DNA of 64,000 bases from an uncultured Sphingomonadaceae bacterium (GCA_937995515.1 CALKJZ010000005.1:62001-126000), one strand, 5' to 3'. Shown: positions 50,298 through 64,000, counted from the stretch's first letter. Numbers and translations: made by a program. Notes: generated by a model not told the origin, from the sequence alone.

Positions 50298-51307
50298 GCA
50301 GCAAGAGGCGGGTGTGGCGGCTGGCGCGGCGGCCGGTTGGCGAGATTGCACCGGGAGACCTTGTCCTCACCGAGGAGCCGCTCCCCGAGCCGCGGGAGGG
50401 GGAGTTTGTCGTCGCCGTCCGCTACCTCTCGCTCGACCCGACCAACCGCATCTGGATGTCGGACATGGAGCAATACATGCCGCCCGTGGGCCTCGGCGAG
50501 CCGATGCGCGGCGGCATCGTGGGGCGCGTGATCCGCAGCCGCCGGCCAGACGTGCGCGAGGGCCAGCTGATGGCCGGGCTCGGCCAATGGGCCGATGCCA
50601 TCCTCACCGACGGCACGGGGCTGCAGCCCATGCCGGAGATCCCCGGCCTCTCCATCGCACAGGCGTTCGGGACCTTCGGCGTGGTCGGCCCGACCGCCTA
50701 TTTCGGCCTGCTCGAGATCGGCCAGCCGAAGCCGGGCGAGACGCTTGTCGTCTCGGCCGCCGCCGGCGGTGTCGGGCAGATCGTGGGGCAGATCGGCAGG
50801 ATCAAGGGCTGCCGCGTCATCGGCATTGCCGGCGGGCCGGAGAAGTGCCGGTTCGTGACCGAGGAGCTCGGCTTCGATTCGGCCATCGACTACAAGGCCG
50901 AGGACGTGGGCGCAGCGCTCGATCGGCTGGCGCCCGATGGGGTGGACATCAACTTCGAACAGGTGGGCGGACCCATCATGTGCGCTGTGGTGGAACGTCT
51001 GCGGCTGTTCGGCCGGATGCCGCTGTGCGGCATGATCTCCACTTACAATGCAACCAGGGCCCCGGAGGAACCCGGCTTCTGGACCCGAATCCTCATGCGC
51101 CGGCTCACCGTCCGCGGCTTCATCGTGACCGATTTTGCCCCGCGCTTTCAGGAATGTTTCCAGGAGCTTGGCATGTGGATGCTGAGCGGGCAGGTGAAGA
51201 CCCGGCAGGATATCCGGCCAGGCCTCGAACGGGCTGAGGAATGGGTGAAGCTCCTCTATTCCGGCGGCAACTTCGGCAAGCTGCTAGTGGAGGTCAGCCC
51301 CGACTAG
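50294..51307 (+). CDS. NADP-dependent medium-chain oxidoreductase (CurA-like)
   Basis: YLSLDPTNRIWM; VVSAAAGGVGQIVGQIGRIKGCRVIGIAGGPEKC. Confidence 0.93.
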   Translation: MSSKRRVWRLARRPVGEIAPGDLVLTEEPLPEPREGEFVVAVRYLSLDPTNRIWMSDMEQYMPPVGLGEPMRGGIVGRVIRSRRPDVREGQLMAGLGQWADAILTDGTGLQPMPEIPGLSIAQAFGTFGVVGPTAYFGLLEIGQPKPGETLVVSAAAGGVGQIVGQIGRIKGCRVIGIAGGPEKCRFVTEELGFDSAIDYKAEDVGAALDRLAPDGVDINFEQVGGPIMCAVVERLRLFGRMPLCGMISTYNATRAPEEPGFWTRILMRRLTVRGFIVTDFAPRFQECFQELGMWMLSGQVKTRQDIRPGLERAEEWVKLLYSGGNFGKLLVEVSPD

Positions 51308-51335
51308 GCCACTGCGAAAACCGGGCCCGAACCGG

Positions 51336-51632
51336 TCAGGACGCCTTGCGGCGCACCACCTCGCCTGGGATGACCGGGCCCTCGGCATCGCCCGGGCCGG
51401 CAAGTGCCGCGGCCGCCCTGCGCTGTTCGTGGCGCCGGATGGCGCGCGCTGCCGCATAGGTGCCGACAGCCGCCGCAACCATGCCCCACGGCCCGAGCGT
51501 GCGGGCGATCCGGGGCAGGACGACGGGCAGCACCACACTCGCCACGAGACCGACGGGGCCGGCCGCCGTTCCGAGCGTGCGAAGGAGCGACTGGCTTGCA
51601 GCCTGGGTGACAAGCGGTGCGATCAGGGCCAT
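51336..51632 (-). CDS. small membrane protein of unknown function
   Basis: 98-aa ORF with hydrophobic segments. Confidence 0.55.
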   Translation of the reverse strand: MALIAPLVTQAASQSLLRTLGTAAGPVGLVASVVLPVVLPRIARTLGPWGMVAAAVGTYAAARAIRRHEQRRAAAALAGPGDAEGPVIPGEVVRRKAS

Positions 51633-51642
51633 CGACGGTTCC

Positions 51643-52848
51643 TCATTGCGCGGCAGGCGCGGCCAACATTGGAGCGCCGGCCGGATTCCACAAGTGCGCC
51701 ACGAGCGAATCGAGGACACCCCGCCCGGCGCGGGTGGCGCAAAGCCGTGGGCCGGGCTCGAGAAAGCCGAGCGACTCGAGACTGTTGCGGGCGCCAGGGT
51801 CGACAATCTCGGAAAGTGCGAGCCCGGTTCGCTCGGCAAACTGGGCCGGGTCGATGCCTTCGGCGAGGCGCAGGCCCATCAGCAGCGCCTCTGCGGCCGC
51901 CTCGCGCGGCCGCAGGGGTGTCTCTGCCCCGATTCCGTGGCCGTGCACCGAGACCGCGGCGAGGAAGCTCTCCGGCCTGCGATGCCGCTCGGTTGCGTGT
52001 CCGCCGCGCCGGCCGTGCGCGCCGGGGCCGATGCCGCAATAGGCGCCATAGCGCCAGTATTGGAGATTGTGCCGGCATTCCTCGCCGGGCCGCGCGTGGT
52101 TGGAGATTTCGTAGGGCGCAAGGCCTGCGGCCTCGCACAGCGCGCCCGTGCGTTCGAACATGGCTGCCGCTTCCTCCTCGGGCGGCAGGTGCAGCTGCCC
52201 CCGGGCGTGGAGGGCGGCAAAGCGTGTGCCCGGCTCGATGGTGAGCTGATAGGCCGAGATGTGCCCGGTTCCAAGGCCAAGGGCGCGCCCGAGCTCGGCC
52301 TCCCAGGCCTCGGCCGTCTGCCCCGGACGGCTGTGGATGAGATCGATGCTGACGCGAGCGACTGCCGCCTGCGCGCGCTCAAGCGCCCGCAGGCCCTCTG
52401 CGAGGTCATGCGGGCGGCCGAGCAGGCGCAGGGCTCCGTCGTCGAGCGCCTGGAGGCCGAGGCTGATTCGGTTGACGCCTGCCTGCGCGAGCGCGGCAAA
52501 GCGCCCGGCCTCGGCGGAGGAGGGGTTGGCCTCGAGCGTCACCTCGAGGGCGGGATCGGTCGGCCAGAGGCCGACCGCCCGGTCGATGAGCGCCGCGACC
52601 GTCTGCGGCGGCATAAGCGACGGCGTGCCGCCGCCGAAGAAGATGGAGACGAGGCGGTGCCCGGGCGTGGCAGCCGCCTCGTGCGCCAGATCGGCAAGCA
52701 GCGCCTCGCGCCAGAGCCCATCATCCCAGTGCGGGCGGACATGGCTGTTGAAATCGCAGTAGGGACACCGGCTGACACAGAAGGGCCAGTGCACGTAGAG
52801 CGCCAGCGGCCCGGGGCCCGGCCCGGCGTTGCCCCCCGCCGGGCTCAC
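51643..52848 (-). CDS. hemW: radical SAM heme chaperone HemW
   Basis: [32 protein letters not shown] start overlaps rdgB stop. Confidence 0.94.
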   Translation of the reverse strand: MSPAGGNAGPGPGPLALYVHWPFCVSRCPYCDFNSHVRPHWDDGLWREALLADLAHEAAATPGHRLVSIFFGGGTPSLMPPQTVAALIDRAVGLWPTDPALEVTLEANPSSAEAGRFAALAQAGVNRISLGLQALDDGALRLLGRPHDLAEGLRALERAQAAVARVSIDLIHSRPGQTAEAWEAELGRALGLGTGHISAYQLTIEPGTRFAALHARGQLHLPPEEEAAAMFERTGALCEAAGLAPYEISNHARPGEECRHNLQYWRYGAYCGIGPGAHGRRGGHATERHRRPESFLAAVSVHGHGIGAETPLRPREAAAEALLMGLRLAEGIDPAQFAERTGLALSEIVDPGARNSLESLGFLEPGPRLCATRAGRGVLDSLVAHLWNPAGAPMLAAPAAQ

Positions 52849-53459
52849 CGTGGAAGGAGCGCGGCCGTGAGGCGCGCAAAGGCTTGCGCCCGGTGGCTGA
52901 TCCGGTGCTTGAGATCCGGGTCCATCTCGCCGAAGGTCTCCGCATGCCCATGGGGCACGAACATCGGGTCGTAGCCGAAACCGCGGGTGCCGCGCGGGGG
53001 CCACACCAGCCGCCCCCTGCAGCGCCCCTCGAACAGCGCATGGTCGCCGCCGGGCGAGGCCAGCGCGAGCGCGCAGACAAACGATGCATCGCGCGCGGCA
53101 CCGGGGCCGAGCGCGGCCAGCCGGTCTTCCACCTTCTGCATGGCAAGCGCCCAGTCCCGCCCGTGCGGCGTCTGTGCCCAGTCGGCGGTGTGCACCCCGG
53201 GCGCACCTCCCAGAGCCTCGACCTCGAGCCCGGAATCATCGGCAAGCGCCACGAGGCCTGATGCGGCTGCGGCCGCCCGTGCCTTGATCAGCGCATTGCC
53301 GGCAAAGCTCGTCTCCGTCTCGGCCGGCTCGGGCAGGCCGAGCGCGCCAGCCGAGACCGCCGCAATCCCCAATGGCGCAAGAAGCGCTGCGATTTCGGCA
53401 AGCTTTCCGGGATTGTGCGTGGCGATCACCAGCCGCCCGCCCGGCGCCGGCAGGTTCAT
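52845..53459 (-). CDS. rdgB: dITP/XTP pyrophosphatase
   Basis: [40 protein letters not shown]. Confidence 0.96.
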   Translation of the reverse strand: MNLPAPGGRLVIATHNPGKLAEIAALLAPLGIAAVSAGALGLPEPAETETSFAGNALIKARAAAAASGLVALADDSGLEVEALGGAPGVHTADWAQTPHGRDWALAMQKVEDRLAALGPGAARDASFVCALALASPGGDHALFEGRCRGRLVWPPRGTRGFGYDPMFVPHGHAETFGEMDPDLKHRISHRAQAFARLTAALLPR

Positions 53460-54172
53460 CGGCCGCAGGCGGCCAGCTGGGCGGCGAAGATCTGGCCGCA
53501 CCCGATGCGGGCAAGCCTCAGCATTCGCAGGAACAGCTCCTCGTCGAAGGGTTCCTTCTCGGCGGTTGCCTGCACCTCGGCGATCCCGCCATCGCTTGTG
53601 AGCACGAAATTGCCATCGGTCGCAGCGGTCGAATCCTCGGCATAGTCGAGGTCGAGCACCACGGTTCCTTCCCACACCCCGCAGGAGACGGCCGCCACCT
53701 GCCGCGGCAGCGGATCGCTGGCAAAGGGCTGTTCGGCGTGCAGGCGATCGAGCGCGAGGCGCAGCGCGACCCAGGCACCGGAGATGGCGGCCGTGCGGGT
53801 GCCGCCGTCGGCCTGCAGCACGTCGCAGTCGATCGTGTATTGCCGCTCGCCCAGCGCCTTCATGTCGGTGACAGCGCGCAGTGACCGGCCGATCAGCCGC
53901 TGGATTTCCTGGGTGCGGCCCGACTGCCGGCCGCGCGCCGCCTCGCGCGGCACGCGGCTGTGGGTGGCACGCGGCAGCATGCCATATTCGGCCGTCACCC
54001 AGCCCTCGCCACGGCCCTTGAGAAACGGGGGCACCTTTTCATCGAGGCTTGCCGTGACGAGCACATGCGTCTGGCCGAACTTGACGAGGCACGAGCCCTC
54101 GGCATGGGCGGCAATCCCGGGCACCATCTCGATGTTGCGCATCATGTCGGCAGCGCGGCCGGAGGGCCTCAT
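53456..54172 (-). CDS. rph: ribonuclease PH
   Basis: [43 protein letters not shown]-type motif. Confidence 0.96.
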   Translation of the reverse strand: MRPSGRAADMMRNIEMVPGIAAHAEGSCLVKFGQTHVLVTASLDEKVPPFLKGRGEGWVTAEYGMLPRATHSRVPREAARGRQSGRTQEIQRLIGRSLRAVTDMKALGERQYTIDCDVLQADGGTRTAAISGAWVALRLALDRLHAEQPFASDPLPRQVAAVSCGVWEGTVVLDLDYAEDSTAATDGNFVLTSDGGIAEVQATAEKEPFDEELFLRMLRLARIGCGQIFAAQLAACGR

Positions 54173-54220
54173 GCAGTGTCTCCCGGGCAAGGCCGGCCGG
54201 GCATAGCGGCAGGCGGACCG

Positions 54221-54249
54221 GTTGAGAAGGCGCGGCGGCCCACCTATTT
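54221..54249 (+). promoter_or_regulatory. Candidate RpoH-type promoter upstream of hrcA
   Basis: GTTG-N18-CCTATTT, close to alphaproteobacterial CTTG-N17/18-CYTATNT. Confidence 0.4.
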
Positions 54250-54260
54250 CCAAAGAGGCC

Positions 54261-55313
54261 ATGCACGACCATGTGGAAAGCCCCGTCCAGAGTGTCGGTG
54301 CGCTCTCCGAACGGGCGCGCACCGTGTTCCGTGATCTTGTCGAAACCTATCTCGCCACCGGGCTTCCGGTCGGGTCGCGCACGCTGTCGCGCACCGGGGC
54401 GCTCGATCTCTCCCCGGCCTCCATCCGCAGCGTGATGCAGGACCTCGAGGAGCTCGGCCTGCTCGCCGCCCCGCACACCTCGGCCGGGCGCGTGCCGACG
54501 GAGGCGGGACTGCGCCTGTTCGTCGATGGCATGATGCAGGTTGCCGAGCCGCAGCCCGATGAGGTGGCAGCCATCGAGGCCGAGGCCTCGCGCAGTGGCA
54601 CCAGCCTCGAGGATGTGCTCGCGCGGACCACGGCGGCGCTCGCCGGCCTTGCCCGCTGCGCGGCCGTGGTTGCGGCCCCCAAGGTGGAAATGCGGCTGAG
54701 ACAGATCGGGTTCGTGCCGCTCGGCAACGGGCGGGCGCTCGCCGTGCTGGTGGGCAACGATGGCTCGGTGGAAAACCGGCTGCTCGAGCTCGGCGCGGAG
54801 GTGAGCCCCGCGCTGCTGCAACAGGCATCCGCCTATGTCTCGGCCCGCCTGTCGGGGCTCACGCTGGCCGAGGCGGGCGACCGGCTGCGCGAGGAGATTG
54901 CAAGCGGGCGCGCTGCGCTCGACCGGCTGACGGCCGACCTCGTGACCCGGGGGCTTGCCGCATGGTCGCGCGACCAGGCGGGCGCGGTCCTGATCGTCAA
55001 GGGCGCCTCGCACCTTCTGAACGGCGTGGACATCGAGCACGCCCGCGCCCTCCTCGAGGAGGTGGAAGAGAAGGAAGCGCTGCTGCGTGTCCTCGACCGG
55101 GCGCGGGTGGCCGAGGCGATGCGGATCTTCATCGGCGCCGAGACCCAGCTGTTCGCGCTGTCCGGATCGAGCGTCATCGCAGCGCCATTCCGTGGCGGAG
55201 ATGGCCGGGTGGTGGGTGTGATCGGGGTGATCGGCCCCACGAGGTTGAACTATGCCCGGGTTGTGCCCATGGTGGAGATGACGGCAAGCAGGCTGAACAG
55301 GTTGATGGGATGA
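54261..55313 (+). CDS. hrcA: heat-inducible transcription repressor HrcA
   Basis: [51 protein letters not shown]. Confidence 0.96.
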   Translation: MHDHVESPVQSVGALSERARTVFRDLVETYLATGLPVGSRTLSRTGALDLSPASIRSVMQDLEELGLLAAPHTSAGRVPTEAGLRLFVDGMMQVAEPQPDEVAAIEAEASRSGTSLEDVLARTTAALAGLARCAAVVAAPKVEMRLRQIGFVPLGNGRALAVLVGNDGSVENRLLELGAEVSPALLQQASAYVSARLSGLTLAEAGDRLREEIASGRAALDRLTADLVTRGLAAWSRDQAGAVLIVKGASHLLNGVDIEHARALLEEVEEKEALLRVLDRARVAEAMRIFIGAETQLFALSGSSVIAAPFRGGDGRVVGVIGVIGPTRLNYARVVPMVEMTASRLNRLMG

Positions 55314-55879
55314 TGGATGTGAGCGACACTCCGCAGGCGGACGCAACGGCGGCTGGCGAGGCGGAGCCGGCCGGGGAGGTCGGCACGCTCGAAGCCGAGC
55401 TCGAGCAAGCCCGCGCGGACATTGCGGCCCTCACGGAGGAGCGCGACCGCGAGCGGGATCGTGCGCTGCGCATGGCCGCCGAGGCGGAGAACACGCGCCG
55501 CCGGCTGGAGCGCGACAAGGCCGATGCGGTGCAATATGCCGCAACCGCCTTTGCCCGCGACATGCTCTCAGTGGCCGACAATCTCGAGCGCGCGCTGGAA
55601 GCGCTCGGCAAGGTGGAGGATGACTCGCTGCGCCCGCTGCTGACCGGGATCGAGATGACCCACCGCGAGCTCTTGCAGGTGTTTGACCGGCACGGCATCC
55701 GGCGGATCGCTGCGCGCGGCCTGCCGCTGGACCCGCACCAGCACCAGGCGATGGTGGAGGTGGAGGCGGATGCCGAGCCGGGATCCGTCGTCTCGGAGCT
55801 GCAGTCGGGCTGGATGCTGAAAGACCGGCTGCTCCGCCCGGCGCTGGTGGCCGTTGCAAAGGCGCGAGCCGACGCCTGA
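55310..55879 (+). CDS. grpE: nucleotide exchange factor GrpE
   Basis: RMAAEAENTRRRLERDK; DPHQHQAMVEV; ATG overlaps hrcA stop. Confidence 0.95.
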   Translation: MMDVSDTPQADATAAGEAEPAGEVGTLEAELEQARADIAALTEERDRERDRALRMAAEAENTRRRLERDKADAVQYAATAFARDMLSVADNLERALEALGKVEDDSLRPLLTGIEMTHRELLQVFDRHGIRRIAARGLPLDPHQHQAMVEVEADAEPGSVVSELQSGWMLKDRLLRPALVAVAKARADA

Positions 55880-55897
55880 GCCGCGCGTCGGGCCGCT

Positions 55898-56458
55898 TCA
55901 GCCAGGCAGCGGCAGGGAAAGGCCCGGCAGGGGCTCCGCCCCCGCACTCCAGAAGGGGATGAGCGCGGCAAGGTGTCCAAGCGGCGGCACCCCCGCCCGC
56001 GGCACGCCGCGCAGCGCAAGCCAGGCATCGGCCACGATTTCGGCCTGCTGCTCGATGCCATAGGCTGAAAAGGGCTTGCCCGGCACCAGCGGCAGATAGG
56101 CGTAGCGGCAGAAGGGATGCCGCTCGAGCGGCAGGATCACGCCCTGCTGATGCTGCCACACATGCACCATCTCGTGGACGAAGAGATGCTGGAGACCGGG
56201 CGGCTCATACGCGAAATCGGCGCGAAAGCGCCGGCCATTGGGGTGGAACCACACATGGCCGTCGGGCGCCATCGTTACGTCGGCCGGCTGCCAGAAGGCC
56301 CATTTGGCGTTGCGGATGGTGGTCGCGCCGACATCGAGCGCGGCCCCGAACACGAGGCGGCAGATCGCCCGCTCACCCGGCGTCAGCGAGCGGACGAGGC
56401 CGGCCTCAGGATGCCCTGCCGGCAGCGCGGGCCTGTGCCGAAATGCTTGCGGTTGCAC
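55898..56458 (-). CDS. zincin-like protein (vgr-related protein type) with HEXXH
   Basis: LQHLFVHEMVHVWQHQQG. Confidence 0.75.
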   Translation of the reverse strand: MQPQAFRHRPALPAGHPEAGLVRSLTPGERAICRLVFGAALDVGATTIRNAKWAFWQPADVTMAPDGHVWFHPNGRRFRADFAYEPPGLQHLFVHEMVHVWQHQQGVILPLERHPFCRYAYLPLVPGKPFSAYGIEQQAEIVADAWLALRGVPRAGVPPLGHLAALIPFWSAGAEPLPGLSLPLPG

Positions 56459-56894
56459 CGCTGCGGAAGGTGAGCGTGATCGGGATCCGCTCGCCCGGCT
56501 TCAGCGCCGGGTCGAGGCCGAACAGCATCAGGTGGTGGCCGCCCGGACGGAACTCGACCGACTGGCCGGCAGGAATCGCGATGGCCGGCTCGGCGCGCAT
56601 CCGCATCACGCCGCCATCCATCACCATCGAGTGGATCTCGATCCGCTGCGCGGCAGGGCTCGAGGCGCCGACGAGCGCGTCCGCCTCGGCACCGCCGGTG
56701 ATCACCATGTAGCCCGCGCCCGGGCGCCCCGTTGCCGCCGGCAGGCGCACCCAGGCGTTCGACGCGCTGGGGGCCTGCTGCTGGCTCATGACCCCGCCGC
56801 CGCCGAACAGCGACAGTCCGAGGAGGACGACCGCGAGGAGGCAGCCCATCAGGCCGAGGTGGCGAGGCGACATTGCGACAACTCCCTGAAACAT
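56406..56894 (-). CDS. copper chaperone PCu(A)C
   Basis: IEIHSMVMDGGVMRMR...GGHHLMLFGL copper-binding pattern. Confidence 0.9.
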   Translation of the reverse strand: MFQGVVAMSPRHLGLMGCLLAVVLLGLSLFGGGGVMSQQQAPSASNAWVRLPAATGRPGAGYMVITGGAEADALVGASSPAAQRIEIHSMVMDGGVMRMRAEPAIAIPAGQSVEFRPGGHHLMLFGLDPALKPGERIPITLTFRSGATASISAQARAAGRAS

Positions 56895-56975
56895 GCCCGC
56901 CGGTTAGGCCGGGCAAGATGAACCAGCGATGAGGGGCCGCACATGCCGCCCCGGGGCGCGCACGGCTACCCGCCC

Positions 56976-57003
56976 ATTGATGGCCGTCTGCCACCACCTA
57001 TAT
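56976..57003 (+). promoter_or_regulatory. Candidate RpoH-type promoter upstream of dnaK
   Basis: ATTG-N17-CCTATAT. Confidence 0.4.
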
Positions 57004-57183
57004 CCGCTGGGCCATGCGTCGGCTGGACGCGTGCCGCGCTGCCGCGGCGACCGGCGTCCGGCTTGCGCGCGGCAGCGCGGCGCGCCGGTGCTCCGCCCGA
57101 GGCGGAGGCAGGCGTGCGCCGCAGACGGAATGCAGACGGACTTTTGCGCAACGACCGGGCGGTCCACCCCGGCAGGCACAGGC

Positions 57184-57209
57184 AACAGAGGAACAGGGAA
57201 CAGAGGAAC

Positions 57210-57213
<4 letters not shown>
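57184..57213 (+). repeat. 15-bp tandem duplication spanning the dnaK ribosome-binding region and start codon
   Basis: aacagaggaacaggg / aacagaggaacatgg. Confidence 0.9.
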
Positions 57214-59120
<1,907 letters not shown>

Positions 59121-59194
59121 GTGAAAAGGCGCCTCGGGCTGGCCGGGCAGCATGGCGCTGCCCGGCGGCCAGCTGAGATCCGGGGGGCGGAGCG

Positions 59195-60325
59195 ATGAGC
59201 GCCGGTCCCGACTACTACGCGATCCTCGGGGTCGACCGCACCGCTGACGAGCGCAGCATCAAGGCTGCCTACCGCAGGCTCGCCATGGAGCTTCACCCCG
59301 ACCGCAACCCGGGCGACCGCGAGGCCGAAGCCCGGTTCAAGGCCGTCAACGAAGCCTATTCCTGCCTCTCCGACCCGCACAAGCGGGCCGCCTACGACAG
59401 GTTCGGCCACGCAGGCGTGCGCGGCAACGGCAGCGCGGCGGAAGGTTTCGAGGGCTTCTCCGACATCTTCTCAGACATCTTCGAGCAGTTCATGGGCGGC
59501 GCGGGGGCACGGGCGCGCGGCCGGCAGGGCCCGCAGCGCGGCGCGGATATCCGCTACGATCTCGAGGTCAGCTTCGAGGATGCGCTGCGCGGCACCGAGG
59601 TGGAGGTGCACCTCGACGTGGCGGTCACCTGCGAGGTGTGCCTTGGCACCGGCGGCAAGCCGGGCGCGCGGCCGACGACCTGCGGCACCTGCGGCGGGCG
59701 CGGCACGGTGCGCATGCAGAACGGCATGTTCATCGTCGAGCGCACTTGCCCGGCCTGCCACGGCGCCGGCTCGGTCATCTCCGATCCGTGCGATGCCTGC
59801 CACGGCGAGGGCCGGGTCGAGCGGCGCAAGACGCTCAACATCAAGGTGCCTCCGGGTGTGGATGACGGCACGCGCATCCGGGTCGCGGGTGAAGGCGAGG
59901 CGGGCCCGCGCGGCGGCAGCGCCGGGGATCTCTACATCTTCGTGCACATGAAGCCGCACCCGATCTGGAAGCGCGACGGCACGACGCTTTTCGCCCAGGT
60001 GCCGATGAGCTTTGTCGATGCAGCGCTCGGCGGCGAAATCTGCATGCCCGGGCTCGATGGCGAGGAGGTGCGCGTGAGCGTGCCCGCCGGCACCCAGTCG
60101 GGCCGGCAGTTCCGGGTGCGCGGGCGCGGCATGCCGAGCCTCAACGGCGGCGGCCGCGGCGACCTCGTGCTGCAGGTGGAGCTCGAGACCCCGGTCAAGC
60201 TTTCGGCGCGGCAGAAGGAGCTTCTCGAGGAGTTCCGCTCGCTGGAAGGCGAGCGGCCCGAGGCCTGCCCGAAATCCCGCAGCTTCTGGGAACGGCTGAA
60301 GGATTCGGTCGGGATCGGCAGCTGA
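59195..60325 (+). CDS. dnaJ: molecular chaperone DnaJ
   Basis: DYYAILGVDRTADERSIKAAYRRLAMELHPDRNPGD; four CXXCXGXG-like zinc motifs. Confidence 0.98.
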   Translation: MSAGPDYYAILGVDRTADERSIKAAYRRLAMELHPDRNPGDREAEARFKAVNEAYSCLSDPHKRAAYDRFGHAGVRGNGSAAEGFEGFSDIFSDIFEQFMGGAGARARGRQGPQRGADIRYDLEVSFEDALRGTEVEVHLDVAVTCEVCLGTGGKPGARPTTCGTCGGRGTVRMQNGMFIVERTCPACHGAGSVISDPCDACHGEGRVERRKTLNIKVPPGVDDGTRIRVAGEGEAGPRGGSAGDLYIFVHMKPHPIWKRDGTTLFAQVPMSFVDAALGGEICMPGLDGEEVRVSVPAGTQSGRQFRVRGRGMPSLNGGGRGDLVLQVELETPVKLSARQKELLEEFRSLEGERPEACPKSRSFWERLKDSVGIGS

Positions 60326-60524
60326 CTGCCCGGCGCCCCCGGCACCCGCAGGCCCCTGCTGCAGCGCCGGCCGGAAAGCGCCGGCGGGATCCGCCCTGGC
60401 CGGGCTGCGCAGACGAAACCGCTGGTGAAACAGCTGCCGGCACACCTTTGGGCCTGATCGGCGCAGCCGCAGCCAGCAGGGGCATGTTCGGGGCGACAGA
60501 CGCCGTCATGACCGTGCCCGGCGA

Positions 60525-60662
60525 ACGGCCGGCGCCGACCACGCCCCCGACATCGGCCTCCGTCATCGGCTTGAGCAGGCTCTCGGCAATGCTGCGCAGG
60601 CAATCCCTGTCTCCGGTCTTCGCCACAAGCTCGACAAGCGGAAGTCTGCCCTCGGTCGTCGG
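60525..60662 (-). pseudogene. Remnant of IS256/Mutator-family transposase N-terminus
   Basis: TTEGRLPLVELVAKTGDRDCLRSIAESLLKPMTEADVGGVVGAGR resembles IS256-type N-termini (LAELLAK..D.LR..AE.VLQ.LMEADVEG.IGAGR); rest of transposase absent. Confidence 0.65.
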
Positions 60663-61200
60663 GATCAACGCCTCGGGTGGGTGTGACGTGTGGAAACTCC
60701 ACATGACCGACGAGCCCGATGGCCACCGAGATCGAAACAGCCGGGGTGGAGCGAGCCCCACCCGACACGATCACCTCAATCTCCACCAGAGACTACACCA
60801 CGCGCGCAGACGCTGACGGCCCACGGGCCTCTGCGCCGACAGGCATCACCGCTGCGCCTTCGGCCCGCACCGGTTCGGACCGCTGCCGCAGAAGCCGCCG
60901 GCCTTCGCCGGTTCGCCCCGGGCCCAGGCCCTCCCCGGGGTTCCGCTGTGATGGCCGCCTCCTGCCGGAGGCTCGGCCCTGCGGCCCGAAAGGCTTGCCA
61001 CGTGCCGCACCGGCCACAGCGGGCACCGCCCGAAGAGAGGGTGCCACGCCCGCCCCCAACACGCTGCTGCTCCCCCAACTTGCTGCCGCGCCTGTCGCCC
61101 GCCTTCCCCCGGCGGCCTTCAGGCGGGGATTGCAGGATGTTGGGCCCGGACAGGGGGGTCAGGCCTCCGCATGTGCCGGTGTGCAACACACAAAGGACAA

Positions 61201-61229
61201 GGGGGCCGGGAGAATCGCTCCCGGCCCCC
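61201..61229 (-). terminator. Rho-independent-like terminator of groESL
   Basis: Perfect 12-bp stem gggggccgggag-aatcg-ctcccggccccc, then ttgtccttt on the minus strand. Confidence 0.7.
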
Positions 61230-61310
61230 CAAGTTGCGTGCCTTTGGCGGGTGATCACGCCCCGGAACCCGGGCGCGGCGCCAGCGGGGCGCTGCGCCCG
61301 GCCCCTCGGG

Positions 61311-62996
<1,686 letters not shown>

Positions 62997-63311
62997 TTAC
63001 GCGGCCTTCTTGATCTCGGCGGCCGGCGTGATCACGCCCAGGATGTCGCTTTCCTTCATGATGATGAGGTCTTCGCCCTCGAGCTTGACCTCGGTGCCCG
63101 ACCACTTGCCGAACAGGATGCGATCGCCGACCTTCACGTCGAGCGCGATGCGCTGCCCGTTCTCGTCGCGGGCACCCGCGCCAACAGCGATGATTTCGCC
63201 TTCCTGCGGCTTTTCCTTCGCGGTGTCGGGGATGATGATGCCGCCAGCCGTCTTTTCCTCGGCCTCGATGCGGCGGACCAGCACGCGGTCATGCAGTGGC
63301 GTAAATCCCAT
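62997..63311 (-). CDS. groES: co-chaperonin GroES
   Basis: [40 protein letters not shown]. Confidence 0.99.
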   Translation of the reverse strand: MGFTPLHDRVLVRRIEAEEKTAGGIIIPDTAKEKPQEGEIIAVGAGARDENGQRIALDVKVGDRILFGKWSGTEVKLEGEDLIIMKESDILGVITPAAEIKKAA

Positions 63312-63365
63312 GATGTCCCTCGATTGCTTGTCGGGAAGGGCAAACGCCTTCCCGGGGTTGCCCGT

Positions 63366-63392
63366 CTGGCACTCACCGGATGAGAGTGCCAA
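63366..63392. promoter_or_regulatory. CIRCE element (HrcA operator) upstream of groES
   Basis: ctGGCACTC-N9-GAGTGCCaa versus consensus TTAGCACTC-N9-GAGTGCTAA. Confidence 0.85.
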
Positions 63393-63400
63393 CAACGAGC

Positions 63401-63429
63401 TAGATATGTCGCAGCCATGGGCGCGTCAA
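63401..63429 (-). promoter_or_regulatory. groESL promoter
   Basis: Minus strand TTGACG-N17-TATCTA; also CTTG-N18-CATATCT; immediately upstream of CIRCE. Confidence 0.6.
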
Positions 63430-63479
63430 GGCATGCGAGCCGGGCAAGAGCCAAATTTTGGCTGCAGTCGCCGGCAAGC

Positions 63480-64000
63480 CCGCCGTCAGCCGGCGGCCTC
63501 CACGCCAGCAGATGTGCGCCACCGTGGGCCAGCAAGGCGTACGCGATGCCATTGCACCAGAACAGCCAGCCGAAGGCAAGGCTCGGCAGCAGGTTTCAGA
63601 CCAGCGCGACCGCCACCAGGGCCCACGCGGGTGCGGGCAGAGCCGCGCGCAAGAGCGGCAGATGGCGGGCAGCAAAGACCTGCACCGCGAGCAGCATGGC
63701 CGCTGCGACGGCGGCCGGAAGAAGGCCACGGCGCCGGCCAGCCGACCGCCATCCGATCGAGGCGAGACGCAGCATGAGGCCCCGGCGCATCCGAGGCTCC
63801 CTGCCGACGCCACCTCGGGGCGTCCGCGTGAGGTGCGGCAGGCGGATCGCAGCGACTGCCGCCCGGGGCCTGTCGGCCGCAGCCATCGGCCCGGCCGACC
63901 AGCGCCCGTGGGCCAGCAGCGGCACAACCACGGGCGCCGCCACCTGCGCGACAGCAACAAGGCCGGGGACGAACCGACGCAGATCGCCCGGCCCCGAACG
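63480..64000 (-). pseudogene. Decayed CPBP-family intramembrane protease-like gene (extends past the window edge)
   Basis: EPRMRRGLML...RHLPLLRAALPAPAWALVAVALV[TGA]NLLPSLAFGWLFWCNGIAYALLAHGGAHLL; in-frame TGA at 63596-63598. Confidence 0.55.

Overview
High-GC alphaproteobacterial chromosome segment, probably Sphingomonadales (inferred from gene content and order). About 68 CDS are supported by recognisable protein sequence. Left third: housekeeping genes (ctpA end, dsbB, coq7, ffh-rpsP-rimM-trmD-rplS, ybgC-tolQRAB-pal, ispG). Then a minus-strand accessory cluster of TonB receptor, MFS transporter, a nitrilase-fold protein with altered catalytic residues, a methyltransferase and a small protein. 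After infC comes a translationally coupled lipid/CoA-type operon: P450, thioesterase, SnoaL/ABM, APH-like kinase, acyl-CoA dehydrogenase, NUDIX and a lipocalin-like protein. Next are phaB, hemH and an orphan molybdopterin hydroxylase large subunit. A 13-kb fli operon follows, headed by a receiver-less sigma54 activator behind a near-perfect -24/-12 promoter. The right end holds amiC, hemW-rdgB-rph, hrcA-grpE, dnaKJ and groESL, with a CIRCE element, an IS256-type transposase remnant and a decayed CPBP-protease-like gene. Strongest leads: the E-R-S (not E-K-C) nitrilase homologue and its cluster; a split ACAD10/11-like kinase+dehydrogenase pair with a P450; a perfect 34-bp inverted repeat between iorB and the flagellar regulator; a 16-bp tandem repeat inside a CDS read in all three frames; and a probable AUA start for infC. 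No tRNA, rRNA or CRISPR array was seen. All family calls come from reading sequence motifs; no database search was run.
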